Shown: positions 1 through 6,187, counted from the stretch's first letter. The stretch is DNA of 12,235 nt from Paracoccaceae bacterium (GCA_027030435.1 JALVEX010000174.1:1-12235); one strand, 5' to 3'. Program-made: numbers and translations. The notes: a model not told the origin generated them from the sequence alone.

Positions 1-181
1 AGGGGATGAATTCACCCCCGTGCATCCGCGCGCCGGGGAGGGCGGCGAAGAGATTGCCGGGCTTCACCTCGCGGCTGTCCACCGCAAGGCCGGTGATCCG
101 CGCCTCGCGCCCGCCGCGCGCGCGCAGGCCGAGATCGGCGAGGGATTTCGTTCCCGTTTCCCCGGCGCGCGCTTTCGACAT
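1..181 (-). CDS. murE: UDP-N-acetylmuramoyl-tripeptide synthetase MurE, N-terminal part (runs off window)
   Basis: Only the first 60 codons are present; the gene continues beyond base 1. MurE is the cytoplasmic ATP-dependent ligase that adds the third residue (meso-diaminopimelate in Gram-negatives) to UDP-MurNAc-L-Ala-D-Glu in peptidoglycan precursor synthesis. The visible part contains the typical Mur-ligase N-terminal substrate-binding segment: ITGLAVDSREVKPGNLFAAL at residues 29-48, followed by PGARMHGGEF. The ATP-binding motif would lie outside the window. The ATG at 181 follows the ftsI stop by 27 nt and has a GGGGTGAAG-type ribosome-binding stretch just upstream. Its position directly after ftsI on the same strand is the standard dcw order, so the call rests on both sequence and context. 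The only real alternative is another Mur ligase, which the gene order makes unlikely. Confidence 0.9.
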   Translation of the reverse strand, partial: MSKARAGETGTKSLADLGLRARGGREARITGLAVDSREVKPGNLFAALPGARMHGGEFIP

Positions 182-208
182 TTCTTCACCCCGTCTTTCC
201 CGGCGGTT

Positions 209-1993
209 TCAGTTGCTGGTGAGTGTTACCCCAGTCGGGCGCAGGGGTTCAATGCGCGGCCTGAGGCCGAGAAGCGGCGCGACGCGGCGAATGATCTCGG
301 CCGCCACCGGCACCGCCGTCCAGCCCGCGGTGCGCCGGGGCCTGGGGCCGGATGTTTCCACAGGCTCGTCAAGCGAGACGATCAGCACATAGCGCGGATC
401 GGAGGCGGGGAAGATGCTGGCGAAGGTGGCGATCACCTTGTCCTTGTAATAGCCGCCGGTGGGCTTTGGCTTGTCGGCGGTGCCCGTCTTGCCGCCGACC
501 TCGTATCCCGCCACCTCGCCGAGGCTCGCGGTGCCGCGCAGCACCACCTGGCGCAGCATGTGGCGGATCCGGCGGCTTGTCTCCTCGGAGACCACCCGCG
601 CGCCCTCCTGCGGGCGATCGCGGCGCAGGAGCGTCGGCACCACCCGCCTGCCGCCGTTGGCCAGCGTGGCATAGGCGGCGGCGAGATGCACGGGGCTCAC
701 CGAAATCCCGTGGCCGTAGGCAATCGTCATGGTGGAAATCTCGCTCCATCTGGGCGGCAGCAGCGGGCGCGAGCCCTTCGCCTCCACCATCTCGAGCGGC
801 ACCGGATCAAGAAGTCCGAGCGATTGCAGGAATTCCCGCTGCCGCTTCGCGCCGATCGCCTGGGCGACATGGGCGATGCCCACGTTGGAGGATTTCACGA
901 TCACATCGGTGAGCGAGAGCCGATCGCCGTAATCGTGGAAATCGCGGATCTTGTATTTGCCCCAGCGCAGCGGACCCTTTGTCTCGATCATGGTGGAGGG
1001 ATTGGCAAGGCCAAGCTCGAGCGCCTGGGCGGCGGCGAAGGGCTTGAAGGTGGAGCCAAGCTCATAAACCCCCTGAAGCGCCCGGTTGAAGAGCGGGCTC
1101 TGGGCCGGATCATTGCCCCTGGTGAGGGGGCGGGGGCGATCATTTGGATCGAAATCGGGGAGCGAGACCAGCGCGATCACCTCGCCCGTATGCACATCCA
1201 TCAGCACCGCCGCCGCGCCGCGCGCATTCATCAGCTTCATGCCGCCTTCAAGCACCTGGCGCGTGGCCGCCTGCACCGTGAGATCGAGCGAGAGCGCGAG
1301 CGGGCGGCCGCCATTGGCGGGATCGCGCAGGGCTGCATCGAATGTCTTCTCCACCCCGGCGACCCCGATCACCTCGGCCGAATTCACCCCCTCGCGCCCG
1401 AAGCTCGCGCCCCCCAGCACATGCGCGGCAAGGCGGCCATTGGGATAGAGGCGCATTTCGCGCGGGCCGAACTGGAGCCCCGGATCGCCGATGTCATGCA
1501 CCGCCTGCATCTGCTCTGGCGAGAGCTTCTTCCTGATCCAGAGGAACTTGCGCTTGCCGGTGAATTTGCGCAGGAGATCGGCCTCGTCGAGCTCGGGGAA
1601 GATCTCGGCAAGCTTTTTCGCCGCCGCAGGCTTGTCCACCATCAGGGGCGGCTGGGCATAGAGGCTGTAGGTGCCGATATTGGTGGCGAGGATGCGCCCC
1701 TTGCGATCGGTGATATCGGCGCGCTGGGCCATGATGGCGGCGCCGCTTGCCGAAGCTCGGGGCTCGCGCGGCTCGCTGAGCGCCAGAGCCCCCATGCGGA
1801 TGCCCACCGTGGCGAAGGCGGCGACGAAGAACAGCATCAGCACCAGAAGCCGCCCCTCCGAGCGGCGGCGGAACTGCTCGTTCATGCGCTGGTGGCGCCT
1901 GCGGATGTTCTCGCGCTCGATCTGATCGGGATTTTCGCCGCTCGCGCGGGCGGCAAGGATGCGGGCGAGCGGGCGCAGGGGGGTGCGGATCAT
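209..1993 (-). CDS. ftsI: Peptidoglycan D,D-transpeptidase FtsI (penicillin-binding protein 3)
   Basis: A class B penicillin-binding protein of 594 aa that cross-links septal peptidoglycan as part of the FtsW/FtsI/FtsQLB divisome, with its catalytic domain in the periplasm. Visible features: a basic cytoplasmic N-terminus (1-47), one membrane anchor at about 48-68 (rich in L, V, F and A), the PBP dimer domain with RADITDRKGRILA at 91-103, and the transpeptidase domain. The three penicillin-binding motifs are intact: STFK at 314-317 with catalytic Ser314 and Lys317, SSN at 368-370, and KTGT at 502-505. The length is normal for alphaproteobacterial FtsI. The start ATG overlaps the ftsL stop by 4 nt (ATGA) and has a GGGGAGG ribosome-binding site 7 nt upstream, indicating translational coupling. 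The neighbours rsmH, ftsL and murE show it is the division-specific PBP rather than the elongation PBP2. Confidence 0.96.
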   Translation of the reverse strand: MIRTPLRPLARILAARASGENPDQIERENIRRRHQRMNEQFRRRSEGRLLVLMLFFVAAFATVGIRMGALALSEPREPRASASGAAIMAQRADITDRKGRILATNIGTYSLYAQPPLMVDKPAAAKKLAEIFPELDEADLLRKFTGKRKFLWIRKKLSPEQMQAVHDIGDPGLQFGPREMRLYPNGRLAAHVLGGASFGREGVNSAEVIGVAGVEKTFDAALRDPANGGRPLALSLDLTVQAATRQVLEGGMKLMNARGAAAVLMDVHTGEVIALVSLPDFDPNDRPRPLTRGNDPAQSPLFNRALQGVYELGSTFKPFAAAQALELGLANPSTMIETKGPLRWGKYKIRDFHDYGDRLSLTDVIVKSSNVGIAHVAQAIGAKRQREFLQSLGLLDPVPLEMVEAKGSRPLLPPRWSEISTMTIAYGHGISVSPVHLAAAYATLANGGRRVVPTLLRRDRPQEGARVVSEETSRRIRHMLRQVVLRGTASLGEVAGYEVGGKTGTADKPKPTGGYYKDKVIATFASIFPASDPRYVLIVSLDEPVETSGPRPRRTAGWTAVPVAAEIIRRVAPLLGLRPRIEPLRPTGVTLTSN

Positions 1994-2361
1994 GGGCGCG
2001 CCTCCCCTGCAGACCCTGCGGGATCACCGAGCCGGCCGGCAACCGGGACCGGCGCCGAAACCCCCGCGATCGGCACCGCGGGATAGGCAAGCTCTTCGAT
2101 GCGGCCGAAATGCTCAGCCCCGAGCGGCAGCAGGTGCAGGCGATCGAAGTTTATGTCGGCCAGCGCGCGCAGACGCTCGGGGCGGTTGAGATAGGCCCAT
2201 TCGGCGCGCAGGATGGCCAGAGCCTCGCGCTTTTGAGCGATCTCGCGCTGAAGCGCGGCAACCTCCCTCTCCGCGGCGCGGGTGCGATAGGTTTCGCGGT
2301 AGGCCCAGAAGGCCAGCCCCATGACGGCAACCGCGGAGAGAACATAAAAGAAACCTCGCAT
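1990..2361 (-). CDS. ftsL: Cell division protein FtsL
   Basis: A small bitopic membrane protein (123 aa) of the divisome; in known systems FtsL pairs with FtsB and FtsQ and activates FtsWI. One membrane helix lies near the N-terminus (about residues 4-20, rich in L, A, V and F). A predicted periplasmic coiled coil (about 24-56, rich in E, R, A and L) follows, then the AEWAYLNRPERL segment at 53-64, which matches the conserved 'W-YLNRPERL' part of alphaproteobacterial FtsL. A proline- and alanine-rich tail (about 93-123) follows the conserved part. FtsL is poorly conserved in sequence, so position carries weight: it lies between rsmH and ftsI, overlapping rsmH by 1 nt (TGATG) and ftsI by 4 nt (ATGA). 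A GGAG lies about 10 nt before the ATG, inside the rsmH end. Confidence 0.92.
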   Translation of the reverse strand: MRGFFYVLSAVAVMGLAFWAYRETYRTRAAEREVAALQREIAQKREALAILRAEWAYLNRPERLRALADINFDRLHLLPLGAEHFGRIEELAYPAVPIAGVSAPVPVAGRLGDPAGSAGEARP

Positions 2362-3383
2362 CAGAACCCATCTCCAATCATTCCGGGGGCGGGAATGCCG
2401 AGCCCGCCGCGCTCGGCGGGGCCCGGCGGCGCATCGGTGCGCTCGGCGATCCGGAGGCGGGCGGATCGGGCACGGGGATTGCGCGCGATCTCCGCCTCGT
2501 CGGCGCTGACGGCACGCCGGGTAACAAGCCGGAACTGCGGCGCGCCCCGAGGCTGCTCAGGCGCATGGCGGCTTCCGCCGCCCGTCTTGCCGGCGCGTGC
2601 GGCGAGGAAGCGCTTCACCACCCGATCTTCCAGCGAATGAAAGGTGACGACCGCCAGCCTGCCGCCGGGCGCGAGCGCGCGCTCGGCCGCCTCCAACCCC
2701 TCGATCAGAGCGCCGAATTCATTGTTGACCGCGATCCTGAGCGCCTGGAAGCTGCGCGTCGCGGGGTGGGATTGTCCGGGCTTCCTGCGCGGCAGAACCC
2801 GCTCGATGATGCCGGCAAGCTGCAGGGTGCTTTCGATCGGGGCGCGGGCGCGTTCGGCCACGATGGCGCGGGCAATGCGCCGCGCCGCGCGCTCTTCGCC
2901 GTAGTGATAGAGGATGTCGGCAAGCGCCTTCTCATCGGCCGTATTCACGATATCCGCCGCACTCGGGCCCTCCTGACTCATGCGCATGTCAAGCGGGCCA
3001 TCCTTCATGAAGGAAAAGCCCCGCTCGGGGCGGTCGATCTGCATCGAGGAAACGCCGAGATCGAGCACCACGCCATCGAGCGGCGCCTGCGCATAGGTAT
3101 CGAGATCGCGGAAATTGCCATGCACGAGCTGCAGCCGATCACCATAAGGCGCGCCCCATTCGCGCGCCAGATCGAGCGCGAGGGGATCGCGATCCACACC
3201 GATCACGCGCTCCGCCCCCGCATCGAGAAGCCCGCGCGCATAGCCCCCCGCGCCAAGCGTGCCATCGAGCCAGATCCCGCTGACGGGCCGGACCCGCTCC
3301 AGAAGCGGGCCGAGCAGCACGGGCACATGGGGGGCGGCGGCGGTGTTGTCACGGCCATCCGGCGCGGCGGCGGCAGGCGGCAT
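2361..3383 (-). CDS. rsmH: 16S rRNA (cytosine(1402)-N(4))-methyltransferase RsmH (MraW)
   Basis: An S-adenosylmethionine-dependent methyltransferase (340 aa) that N4-methylates C1402 in the decoding centre of 16S rRNA. The SAM-binding motif is WLDGTLGAGGYARGLLDAG (39-57), followed by the acidic loop GVDRDPLAL (62-70). The conserved LDGVVLDLGVSSMQID segment is at 102-117, RGFSFMKDGPLDMRM at 121-135, HPATRSFQALRIAVNNE at 206-222 and TFHSLEDRVVK at 247-257, all hallmarks of the family. Residues 1-18 form an extra Ala/Pro-rich N-terminus before the usual HVPVLL start of the fold. The ATG lies 2 nt after the mraZ stop, with a GAGGGG ribosome-binding stretch inside the mraZ end. This is the second gene of the dcw cluster in its usual place. 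Confidence 0.97.
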   Translation of the reverse strand: MPPAAAAPDGRDNTAAAPHVPVLLGPLLERVRPVSGIWLDGTLGAGGYARGLLDAGAERVIGVDRDPLALDLAREWGAPYGDRLQLVHGNFRDLDTYAQAPLDGVVLDLGVSSMQIDRPERGFSFMKDGPLDMRMSQEGPSAADIVNTADEKALADILYHYGEERAARRIARAIVAERARAPIESTLQLAGIIERVLPRRKPGQSHPATRSFQALRIAVNNEFGALIEGLEAAERALAPGGRLAVVTFHSLEDRVVKRFLAARAGKTGGGSRHAPEQPRGAPQFRLVTRRAVSADEAEIARNPRARSARLRIAERTDAPPGPAERGGLGIPAPGMIGDGF

Positions 3384-3385
3384 GG

Positions 3386-3889
3386 CTACACCCCCTCTTC
3401 TTCACCATCCAGATAGACGGAAGGATCCACATCGGGATCGAAATCCTCATCCGGCTCGAGCCCGGCATTCATTTCTTCTTCGTAAGTCTCGGGATTCCAG
3501 ATCTCGAAGGTATCGCCGTTGCCGATGAAATAGGCCTCCTTGCCAAGGCCGATCTTCTCGCGCAGGCGCGCGGGCAGCACGAGGCGGCCGGTTTCATCCA
3601 CCGAAGTTGGATAGGCCTGGCCGTGATAGAGGCGCTGCAGGGCGCGGCGGCGCTTGGAGCCGCGCGGGAGCTTCGCGATCTTGCGATCCACCTCCTCGAT
3701 CGCCTCCATGGTGAAGCATTCGAGCTGCTTGCGGCGGTGATCGCCATAGACGATCACCAGATTGGGATTCTGCCCCGGCTCCCATCTGGGGTCACCCGCC
3801 TCCAGAACACGGCGAAACAGGGCCGGGATCGAAACCCGCCCTTTCGCATCCACCTTGTGGATGCCGTCGCCTCTGAAGGTTCCCGTCAC
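3386..3889 (-). CDS. mraZ: Transcriptional regulator MraZ
   Basis: MraZ is a ring-forming AbrB/SpoVT-like DNA-binding protein encoded first in dcw clusters; in E. coli it binds direct TGGGN repeats upstream of its own gene. The product is 167 aa. Two swapped-hairpin repeats are evident from HKVDAKGRVSIP (11-22) and DETGRLVLP (98-106), each with the D-x-x-GR signature. The tail from about 134 is acidic (many E and D), making it longer than E. coli MraZ (152 aa). The open frame extends to an ATG at 4027, but that would add 46 residues unlike any MraZ. GTG at 3889 places TFRG-x-x-x-HKVD at the normal N-terminus and has an AGGAG 10 nt upstream, so I use GTG. The stop is 2 nt before rsmH, hence one operon. 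The upstream leader is unusually long and is described separately. Confidence 0.93.
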   Translation of the reverse strand: MTGTFRGDGIHKVDAKGRVSIPALFRRVLEAGDPRWEPGQNPNLVIVYGDHRRKQLECFTMEAIEEVDRKIAKLPRGSKRRRALQRLYHGQAYPTSVDETGRLVLPARLREKIGLGKEAYFIGNGDTFEIWNPETYEEEMNAGLEPDEDFDPDVDPSVYLDGEEEGV

Positions 3890-4165
3890 CTTTGCGCCGC
3901 TCCTGTCCCTCTTCGGCCCAATGCCGGCCAACACACACCCGAAACGGGTAACGGCGGATCGAGCTGCTGCCACTGCCCGATCCGCCGCCCTCGTCCCATC
4001 TCTGGGATGTCCAGCTGCGCGCGCCACCTGGGGGGATGTCTGCTCGCTCGCGCGCCGGATCTTGCTTCAGATGAAAGCGGAGCCTGTATGAAACCTGCTT
4101 GTTTGCCAGTTCGGGGTTCTGTCTGCCCCATTTCTGCCCGTTCTCATCCTGGACCCATGTTTGCC

Positions 4166-4186
4166 ATGGGAATTAATGGGAATCAA
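4166..4186 (+). promoter_or_regulatory. Candidate MraZ box: tandem ATGGGAAT(T/C)A 10-mers
   Basis: On the plus strand ATGGGAATTA (4166-4175) is directly followed by ATGGGAATCA (4176-4185), giving two TGGGA words exactly 10 bp apart. The orientation is opposite to mraZ, and the site would lie downstream of both candidate promoters, inside the leader. It also forms part of the CCCATG/CATGGG inverted repeat at 4154-4170, so it may act at the RNA level instead. Confidence 0.35.
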
Positions 4187-4229
4187 TAGAAACTTTCGGG
4201 ATTTCCGGGCTCGAAGTGCTCCATGTAAT

Positions 4230-4257
4230 ATGATAGCACATTGCAAATATGCTTCAA
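4230..4257 (-). promoter_or_regulatory. Candidate sigma70 promoter P2 for the mraZ leader / dcw operon
   Basis: On the minus strand TTGAAG (4257-4252) is followed after 16 nt by TATCAT (4235-4230), which matches five of six bases of the -10 consensus. The start would be near 4222, giving a leader of about 333 nt. It lies just downstream of P1 and could be an alternative or the only active one. Confidence 0.35.
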
Positions 4258-4268
4258 ACTTCGCAATA

Positions 4269-4297
4269 ATTACATCTTGTAGTGGAAATAAACTCAA
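4269..4297 (-). promoter_or_regulatory. Candidate sigma70 promoter P1 for the mraZ leader / dcw operon
   Basis: Reading the minus strand, TTGAGT (4297-4292) and TGTAAT (4274-4269) are separated by exactly 17 nt. This is the better spaced of two candidates in the AT-rich island. The start would fall near 4262, about 370 nt before the mraZ GTG. It is a motif match only. Confidence 0.4.
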
Positions 4298-4314
4298 TTA
4301 CGTCCGTATATAGT

Positions 4315-4326
4315 ATCAATATTGAT
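4315..4326. repeat. Perfect 12-bp palindrome ATCAATATTGAT
   Basis: ATCAAT is followed directly by its reverse complement ATTGAT. It lies 18 bp upstream of the P1 -35 element and beside the TGGG cluster, which is a suitable place for a dimeric regulator. In an AT-rich island a 12-mer palindrome may also occur by chance. Confidence 0.5.
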
Positions 4327-4327
4327 G

Positions 4328-4353
4328 ACCCATATTTTTCCCATGAAATCCCG
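4328..4353 (-). promoter_or_regulatory. Candidate MraZ box: three TGGG-type repeats at 10 and 11 bp spacing
   Basis: On the minus (coding) strand CGGGA (4353-4349), TGGGA (4343-4339) and TGGGT (4332-4328) are spaced 10 and 11 bp apart, close to the TGGGN-N5 direct repeats bound by E. coli MraZ. They lie about 31 bp upstream of the P1 -35 element. One repeat is C rather than T at the first base, and one spacing is 11 instead of 10. Confidence 0.4.
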
Positions 4354-4361
4354 TATATCAT

Positions 4362-4392
4362 AGATCTTATCGCCCATCTCGGCGATAGATCT
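4362..4392. repeat. Inverted repeat AGATCT-T-ATCGCC / GGCGAT-AGATCT
   Basis: The arms are 12 bp with a single unpaired T and a 6-nt loop (CATCTC). There is no T-run after it on either strand (plus strand: GCCAAAAAA; minus strand: ATGATATACG), so it is not an intrinsic terminator. It lies about 65 bp upstream of candidate promoter P1 and may be an operator or a structural element. Confidence 0.55.
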
Positions 4393-4494
4393 GCCAAAAA
4401 ACAACCACAAGGGCGTGTCTCCCCGTTCGAATCACACTGAATCAAGGAGCGCGGCCTGATCTATTGCCGGGAGAATCCGCCTCCGGGCCCGAAT

Positions 4495-4509
4495 GCCCAT
4501 GTTTTCCCA
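4495..4509 (-). promoter_or_regulatory. Candidate MraZ box: TGGGA-N5-TGGGC just after mrp
   Basis: On the minus strand TGGGA (4509-4505) and TGGGC (4499-4495) are exactly 10 bp apart, within ATGGGAAAACATGGGC. The site is 28 nt past the mrp stop and about 600 nt upstream of mraZ, so it would be a distal site if used. The flanking bases resemble the 4328-4353 cluster. Confidence 0.25.
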
Positions 4510-4537
4510 TGCGCCGCATGCCCGGCAGGCCTGCGCT

Positions 4538-5632
4538 TCAGGCCACGCCCTTTTCGATCAGCTTTTGCGCCAGTTCCGCATAGGCCTCGGCCAAAGGCCC
4601 CTCGCCCGCCGCTACCGGAGTGCCCGCATCTCCCGCCTCACGCACTTCGAGCGCCAGCGGCAGCTCGCCGAGGAAGGGCAGGCCGAGCTTCTCCGCCTCC
4701 GCCTTCACCCCCCCCGATCCGAACACATGCGATTTGCCGCCGCAATGGGGGCAGACAAAGACGGACATGTTCTCGATCAGGCCGAGGATCGGCACCTCGA
4801 GGCGATTGAACATGTCGATCGCGCGGCGCGCATCGATCAGCGCCACGTCCTGCGGCGTCGAGACAACGAGCGCGCCGTCCAGTTCGGTATCCTGACCGAG
4901 GGTGAGCTGCACGTCGCCGGTGCCCGGCGGCAGATCGATCAGCAGCACATCGAGTTCGCCCCATTTGACCTGCCCCAGCATCTGCTGCAGCGCCCCCATC
5001 AGCATCGGCCCGCGCCAGATCACCGCCTGCTCGGGCTCCAGCATCAGCCCGAGCGACATGAGCGTGACCCCATGCGCATGCAGGGGAATGATCGTCTGCC
5101 CGTCCGGCGAGACGGGGCGCTGGCTCACGCCCATCATGCGCGGCTGGCTCGGCCCGTGAATATCGGCATCGAGAAGCCCCACGCGCCGCCCCGCCCGCGC
5201 AAGCGCCACGGCGAGATTGGATGAAACGGTGGATTTGCCCACGCCCCCCTTGCCCGAGCCGATCACCAGCACATGCGCCACACCCTCGGGCTTCGTCTTG
5301 CCCTTTTGCGGCTTGGGATGGCGGCCAAGCTTCAGCCCCTGCGGCGCTGCGCCCGGGGAAGCCCCGGAAGAGGACGAAGGCGCCGGATCATGGGCCGTCA
5401 GCGCCGCCAATACCTCCTCGACCCCGGGCAGCGCCTTCACCGCCGCTTCCGCCGCGCCCTTGAGCGGCGCGATGGCGCGGGCGTGCTCGGGGCTTTCCCC
5501 CTCGATCACGAAGCGCACCTTGCCCCCCTCCACGCTCACCGCCTTGATCAGCCCGCGCGAGACGGGATCGCCCCCGTCGGGCAGGCGGATCGCTTTCAGG
5601 GCTTCGAGGACATCTTCGCGTTTGAGGGCCAT
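4538..5632 (-). CDS. mrp: Iron-sulfur cluster carrier ATPase Mrp/ApbC
   Basis: A P-loop ATPase of the Mrp/NBP35 family that carries and transfers Fe-S clusters to apoproteins in the cytoplasm. The N-terminal third (about 5-80) is the MIP18/DUF59 FeS-assembly domain, followed by an Ala/Ser/Pro linker. The ATPase domain begins near residue 118: deviant Walker A GSGKGGVGKS (125-134 from the chosen start), LLDADIHGPSQP with the Walker A' aspartate, and DLPPGTGD (233-240). CPHC, the bridging cluster ligand motif, is at 294-297. The frame has ATGs at 5638 and 5632. GGAG lies only 1 nt before the first but 7 nt before the second, so I chose 5632 (364 aa). A GGCCTG/CAGGCC hairpin (4528-4544) straddles the stop but has no U-run. 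It is a single gene, divergent from ccaF1. Confidence 0.95.
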   Translation of the reverse strand: MALKREDVLEALKAIRLPDGGDPVSRGLIKAVSVEGGKVRFVIEGESPEHARAIAPLKGAAEAAVKALPGVEEVLAALTAHDPAPSSSSGASPGAAPQGLKLGRHPKPQKGKTKPEGVAHVLVIGSGKGGVGKSTVSSNLAVALARAGRRVGLLDADIHGPSQPRMMGVSQRPVSPDGQTIIPLHAHGVTLMSLGLMLEPEQAVIWRGPMLMGALQQMLGQVKWGELDVLLIDLPPGTGDVQLTLGQDTELDGALVVSTPQDVALIDARRAIDMFNRLEVPILGLIENMSVFVCPHCGGKSHVFGSGGVKAEAEKLGLPFLGELPLALEVREAGDAGTPVAAGEGPLAEAYAELAQKLIEKGVA

Positions 5633-5807
5633 TGCCATTCTCCATCAGTTCCCACTGTTCACGATGTGAGCATTTTTCCTGCGAGGGCAAGAGGGAAACC
5701 GGTACTGCCACGAGATGTCGGGCAATGCCCACTCGACAAGACCGAGCAATGCGCCCGCCCTCCCGGACCCATGCGCATGCTGCATGGCGGCAATTCTGAT
5801 TTGGAAA

Positions 5808-5835
5808 TTGTGCAGGCGCAGAAAAAGTCTATCTA
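5808..5835 (+). promoter_or_regulatory. Candidate promoter of the ccaF1-sRNA unit (RpoH-like or sigma70-like)
   Basis: TTGTGC (5808-5813) is followed by CTATCT (5829-5834), or TATCTA (5830-5835), after 15-16 nt. TTG plus a CTAT-type -10 resembles alphaproteobacterial RpoH promoters, and the homologous R. sphaeroides locus is known to be driven by RpoHI/RpoHII; here the assignment is inference from a short match. The start would be near 5842, giving a leader of about 78 nt to the ATG at 5920. The rest of 5639-5919 must also hold the divergent mrp promoter, for which I see no clear match. Confidence 0.45.
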
Positions 5836-5919
5836 CCCCGTGTCGGCGGCAGGAAGCCCCGAAACGAAACAGACAGACACCGGGCCGGAGCGCCCCCCGC
5901 AGGAAGAAAGAGTAGAAAG

Positions 5920-6138
5920 ATGGCATTCGTATCCGATATCCGCGCCCTTGAGGCATCCCTGGCCCACCGCATGGCCGCAGCTGCCAAGAACCTGGCGCAC
6001 CGCATCAACGATCGCCGCATGTATCGCCGCACCGTGCGCGAACTGCAGGCTCTGGATGCGCGCGAGCTGGCCGATCTCGGCCTCTCCCGCTCCATGATCC
6101 CCGCCGTGGCCCATGAGGCCGTTTACGGCAAGAACTGA
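5920..6138 (+). CDS. ccaF1: Small DUF1127 protein, CcaF1-like RNA-binding protein
   Basis: A 72-aa basic protein. Residues 35-70 (YRRTVRELQALDARELADLG, then LSRSMIPAVAHEAVYG) are a full DUF1127 (YjiS-like) domain, preceded by an amphipathic, Ala/Arg-rich N-terminal helix region. In R. sphaeroides the DUF1127 protein encoded just before the CcsR sRNAs, CcaF1, binds RNA and affects sRNA maturation and RNA turnover. The same arrangement is seen here: the first CCTCCTCCC hairpin begins 12 nt after the stop. It is the only plus-strand protein gene in the window. The ATG is preceded by a purine-rich stretch (AGGAAGAAAGAG, then GAAAG) with no good spaced Shine-Dalgarno, so translation may be weak or regulated. 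The DUF1127 call is firm; the CcaF1 identity rests on synteny. Confidence 0.88.
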   Translation: MAFVSDIRALEASLAHRMAAAAKNLAHRINDRRMYRRTVRELQALDARELADLGLSRSMIPAVAHEAVYGKN

Positions 6139-6149
6139 GATCAGCGCAT

Positions 6150-6182
6150 TCGAAAGGTCTTCCTCCTCCCTGGGCCTTTCGA
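6150..6182 (+). ncRNA. ccsR1: CcsR-like (cuckoo family) sRNA hairpin, copy 1
   Basis: Arms TCGAAAGGTC (6150-6159) and GGCCTTTCGA (6173-6182) pair over 10 bp with one G-U. The 13-nt loop TTCCTCCTCCCTG displays CCTCCTCCC (6162-6170). This is the defining feature of CcsR/cuckoo RNAs, whose loop can pair with GGGAGGAGG-like Shine-Dalgarno sequences. It lies 12 nt downstream of the ccaF1 stop and was probably released by processing of the joint transcript. Limits given are the hairpin only; mature ends are not visible. Confidence 0.88.
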
Positions 6183-6187
6183 TCGAT

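Larger units (their letters stand above)
3937..4262 (-). ncRNA. Putative UpsM-like leader sRNA upstream of mraZ (ends uncertain)
   Basis: If transcription starts from either promoter candidate (about 4262 or 4222), the mraZ mRNA would carry a leader of about 330-370 nt. In R. sphaeroides the corresponding leader is uncommonly long and gives rise to the abundant Hfq-dependent sRNA UpsM, which lies upstream of mraZ. Structure in this leader includes CCCATG/CATGGG hairpin arms (4154-4170), a GGGG/CCCC pairing near 4110-4130, TCCCA/TGGGA at 3994-4007, and ACCCG-TTT-CGGGT at 3937-3949, which is followed on the minus strand by a G/T-rich stretch. I see no classic terminator with a long U-run. The call is by position and AT-rich leader character only; I did not align it to UpsM. 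The outer limits given are the later possible start and the last small hairpin. Confidence 0.35.
3890..4537. other. Gene-free region between mrp and mraZ, with AT-rich island and putative long mraZ leader
   Basis: This 648-bp stretch has no convincing protein gene. From about 4160 to 4440 it is markedly AT-rich against a GC-rich background, as expected of a strong regulatory region. On the minus strand it holds two sigma70-like promoter candidates (4297-4269 and 4257-4230), three clusters of spaced TGGG repeats, and a perfect 12-bp palindrome at 4315-4326. It also holds a bulged hairpin at 4362-4392, a CCCATG/CATGGG inverted repeat at 4154-4170, and a small ACCCG/CGGGT hairpin at 3937-3949 just before mraZ. 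Rhodobacter sphaeroides is known to have a very long mraZ 5' leader that yields the sRNA UpsM; this region is in the same place. Confidence 0.8.

Noticed and set aside
20..2086. 688-aa plus-strand open frame
   Set aside because: It lies antisense to ftsI, ftsL and murE, which have full motif support. The long frame is a by-product of high GC at third codon positions; its protein is rich in H, R, A and G with no domain.
2565..3416. 283-aa plus-strand open frame
   Set aside because: Antisense to rsmH, which carries every family motif.
3890..4027. N-terminal extension of MraZ to ATG at 4027
   Set aside because: The 46 extra residues are unlike MraZ and a GTG with AGGAG gives the family start.
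4362..4392. Bulged inverted repeat as a terminator
   Set aside because: No T-run follows on either strand.
4390..4440. TTTTTT run on the minus strand at 4401-4396 as an intrinsic terminator for mrp
   Set aside because: The preceding sequence can form only 3-bp pairings, too weak, and the run is separated from GGGG/CCC pairing by about 9 nt.
4067..4445. Two minus-strand ORFs of 76 and 63 aa in the AT-rich region
   Set aside because: No ribosome-binding site of note, no domain, overlap with promoter elements and leader hairpins; best seen as chance frames.
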